Below are positions 5,735 to 6,596 of a stretch of DNA of 6,596 nucleotides, in pieces. The notes beneath the pieces were generated by a model. That model was not told the DNA's origin. It ran no database searches and saw only the letters and a list, made by a program, of their open reading frames with translations. The position numbers and the translations under genes are program-made. The number at the start of each line of letters is the position of its first letter. Position 1 is the stretch's first letter. Source of the stretch: Hyphomicrobiales bacterium (GTDB lineage Bacteria; Pseudomonadota; Alphaproteobacteria; Rhizobiales; Xanthobacteraceae); the NCBI GenBank assembly GCA_003164375.1, contig PLTE01000134.1, positions 2,297 to 8,892 of the forward strand. The letters are read 5' to 3'.

Positions 5735-6454
5735 TCAAAACACTCCCAAATGCTGGCGCAGGTCGACGTCGTCGTTCTTTAGCGCGGCGGCGGTCGAGAT
5801 CACCGCGACGCGGCCGGAGTTGAGAATGACGATGTCGTCGGCGATGTCGAACACGAGCTTCGGGCTCTGCTCGACCAGCACGATAGAGAGACCGCTTTCC
5901 TTCAGCTTGCGGATGGTCGCCATGACCTCGGCGACGATTTGCGGCGCCAGTCCCTCGGACGGCTCGTCCATCAACAGCACGCGCGGATTGGCCATCAGCG
6001 CACGGCCGATGGCGAGCATCTGCTGCTCGCCGCCGGACAGGTAGCCGGCGAGCTGGCTGCGCCGTTCGGCGAGGCGGGGAAACATGGCGAATACGGTGGC
6101 TTCGGTCCACGGCGCGTGCCGGCCGGTAAAACCGGTTTGCGCCGCCACCATCAGGTTCTCGCGCACGGTGAGGCTTTTGAATACGCGGCGGCCTTGCGGC
6201 ACCAGCGCGACACCGCGCGCGGCGATCATTTCCGGCGGCAGCCGCGCCACCGGGGTGCCGAACACTTCGACGCTGCCGGTGCGCGGCGGAACGAGACCGA
6301 CGCTGACATTCATGCAGGTCGATTTGCCGGCGCCATTGCGGCCGAGCAGCCCAAGCAGCCGGCCGGCGCCGAGCACGAACGACACCTTCTGCAGCACGTG
6401 ACTGTCGCCGTAGAAGGCATCGACGTCGGAAAGCTCGAGCGCGCTATTCGCCAA
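5735..6454 (-). CDS. livF: Branched-chain amino-acid-type ABC transporter ATP-binding protein LivF
   Basis: LivF is one of two ATPases that power a HAAT-family importer with LivG, permeases LivH and LivM, and a periplasmic binding protein. The 239-residue length is standard. Visible motifs are Walker A GRNGAGKST (38-46), the Q-loop VPQGRRVFKSLTVRENL with Gln87, the signature YLSGGEQQM (138-146), Walker B VLLMDEPSEGLAP (159-171), and LVEQSP (193-198), where LivF proteins characteristically carry VEQ and lack the usual switch His. The start is a TTG at 6454, fixed by a strong GGGAGGT site six bases upstream, and it overlaps the livG stop by 11 bases. The solutes of such systems range from Leu/Ile/Val to urea, amides and aromatic acids, and cannot be read from the ATPase alone. 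The binding protein and permeases lie outside the window. Confidence 0.95.
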   Translation of the reverse strand: MANSALELSDVDAFYGDSHVLQKVSFVLGAGRLLGLLGRNGAGKSTCMNVSVGLVPPRTGSVEVFGTPVARLPPEMIAARGVALVPQGRRVFKSLTVRENLMVAAQTGFTGRHAPWTEATVFAMFPRLAERRSQLAGYLSGGEQQMLAIGRALMANPRVLLMDEPSEGLAPQIVAEVMATIRKLKESGLSIVLVEQSPKLVFDIADDIVILNSGRVAVISTAAALKNDDVDLRQHLGVF

Positions 6455-6596
6455 GATAGACCTCCCGCGTGCGCGGATCGGCCACCACTTCGGTCCGGGT
6501 CCCTTCGACGATCACCTCGCCGAAATGCAAAAGCGTGATGCGATCGGCGAAGTCCAGCGCCACGTCCATGTCGTGCTCGATCATGACGATGGTGAC
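6444..6596 (-). CDS. livG: ABC transporter ATP-binding protein LivG, C-terminal fragment (cut by window edge)
   Basis: Only the last 50 residues are present; the gene continues beyond the right edge. The fragment opens with VTIVMIEHDMDVALDFADRI, the switch-His (EHD) region typical of LivG, then LHFGEVIVEGT and the family's usual ending ADPRTREVYLGE before TAG at 6444-6446. LivG pairs with LivF as the second ATPase of the importer. The gene overlaps livF by 11 bases, so the two are one transcription unit. Nothing suggests truncation other than the window edge. It was read directly from the minus strand. Confidence 0.93.
   Translation of the reverse strand, partial: VTIVMIEHDMDVALDFADRITLLHFGEVIVEGTRTEVVADPRTREVYLGE
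6460..6466 (-). promoter_or_regulatory. Strong ribosome-binding site for livF TTG start
   Basis: On the minus strand GGGAGGT lies inside the end of livG, six bases before TTG at 6454. It settles the unusual start codon and indicates independent initiation on livF despite the overlap with livG. Confidence 0.75.

Overview
The window looks like chromosomal DNA of a GC-rich alphaproteobacterium, most likely a Bradyrhizobium/Rhodopseudomonas-type member of the Hyphomicrobiales. This rests on the G/C-rich third codon positions, a Ku-family NHEJ gene, a branched-chain amino-acid-type (Liv) ABC transporter, a Kup K+ transporter, and a promoter upstream of ku that fits the alphaproteobacterial general-stress sigma factor EcfG. 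The assignment comes from reading protein motifs, not from a database search.

Left part (1-1589): a small minus-strand gene of unknown function (20-178, start uncertain) is separated by about 295 bases from a plus-strand ku gene (474-1310). The gap holds an EcfG-like promoter (GGAAC, 16 bases, CGTT) with its -35 box embedded in overlapping inverted repeats. ku is intact in frame over 279 codons except for one internal TAG at codon 124, where Ku proteins normally have Glu, so it looks like a very recent pseudogene, a sequencing error, or a gene split in two. A 76-residue protein of unknown function starts on the last base of the ku stop codon, and its C-terminal half resembles the Ku C-terminal region. 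A hairpin lies between it and the convergent gene to its right.

Right part (1590-6596): everything is on the minus strand. In transcription order these are the end of livG (cut by the window edge), livF (overlapping livG, TTG start with a strong ribosome-binding site), an HD-domain phosphohydrolase-like protein, the K+ transporter kup, and a metal-dependent amidohydrolase/decarboxylase of the ACMSD-like family. livG and livF clearly form one operon. The later genes are co-oriented with gaps of about 45-120 bases, and a weak terminator-like hairpin lies between kup and the amidohydrolase. I see no functional link between the transporter, HD protein, Kup and amidohydrolase beyond co-orientation.

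No RNA gene, insertion sequence, CRISPR array or prophage signature was seen. The most interesting area is 314-1540: a stress-sigma-type promoter driving an NHEJ gene that carries a single nonsense codon, with a coupled small partner gene.
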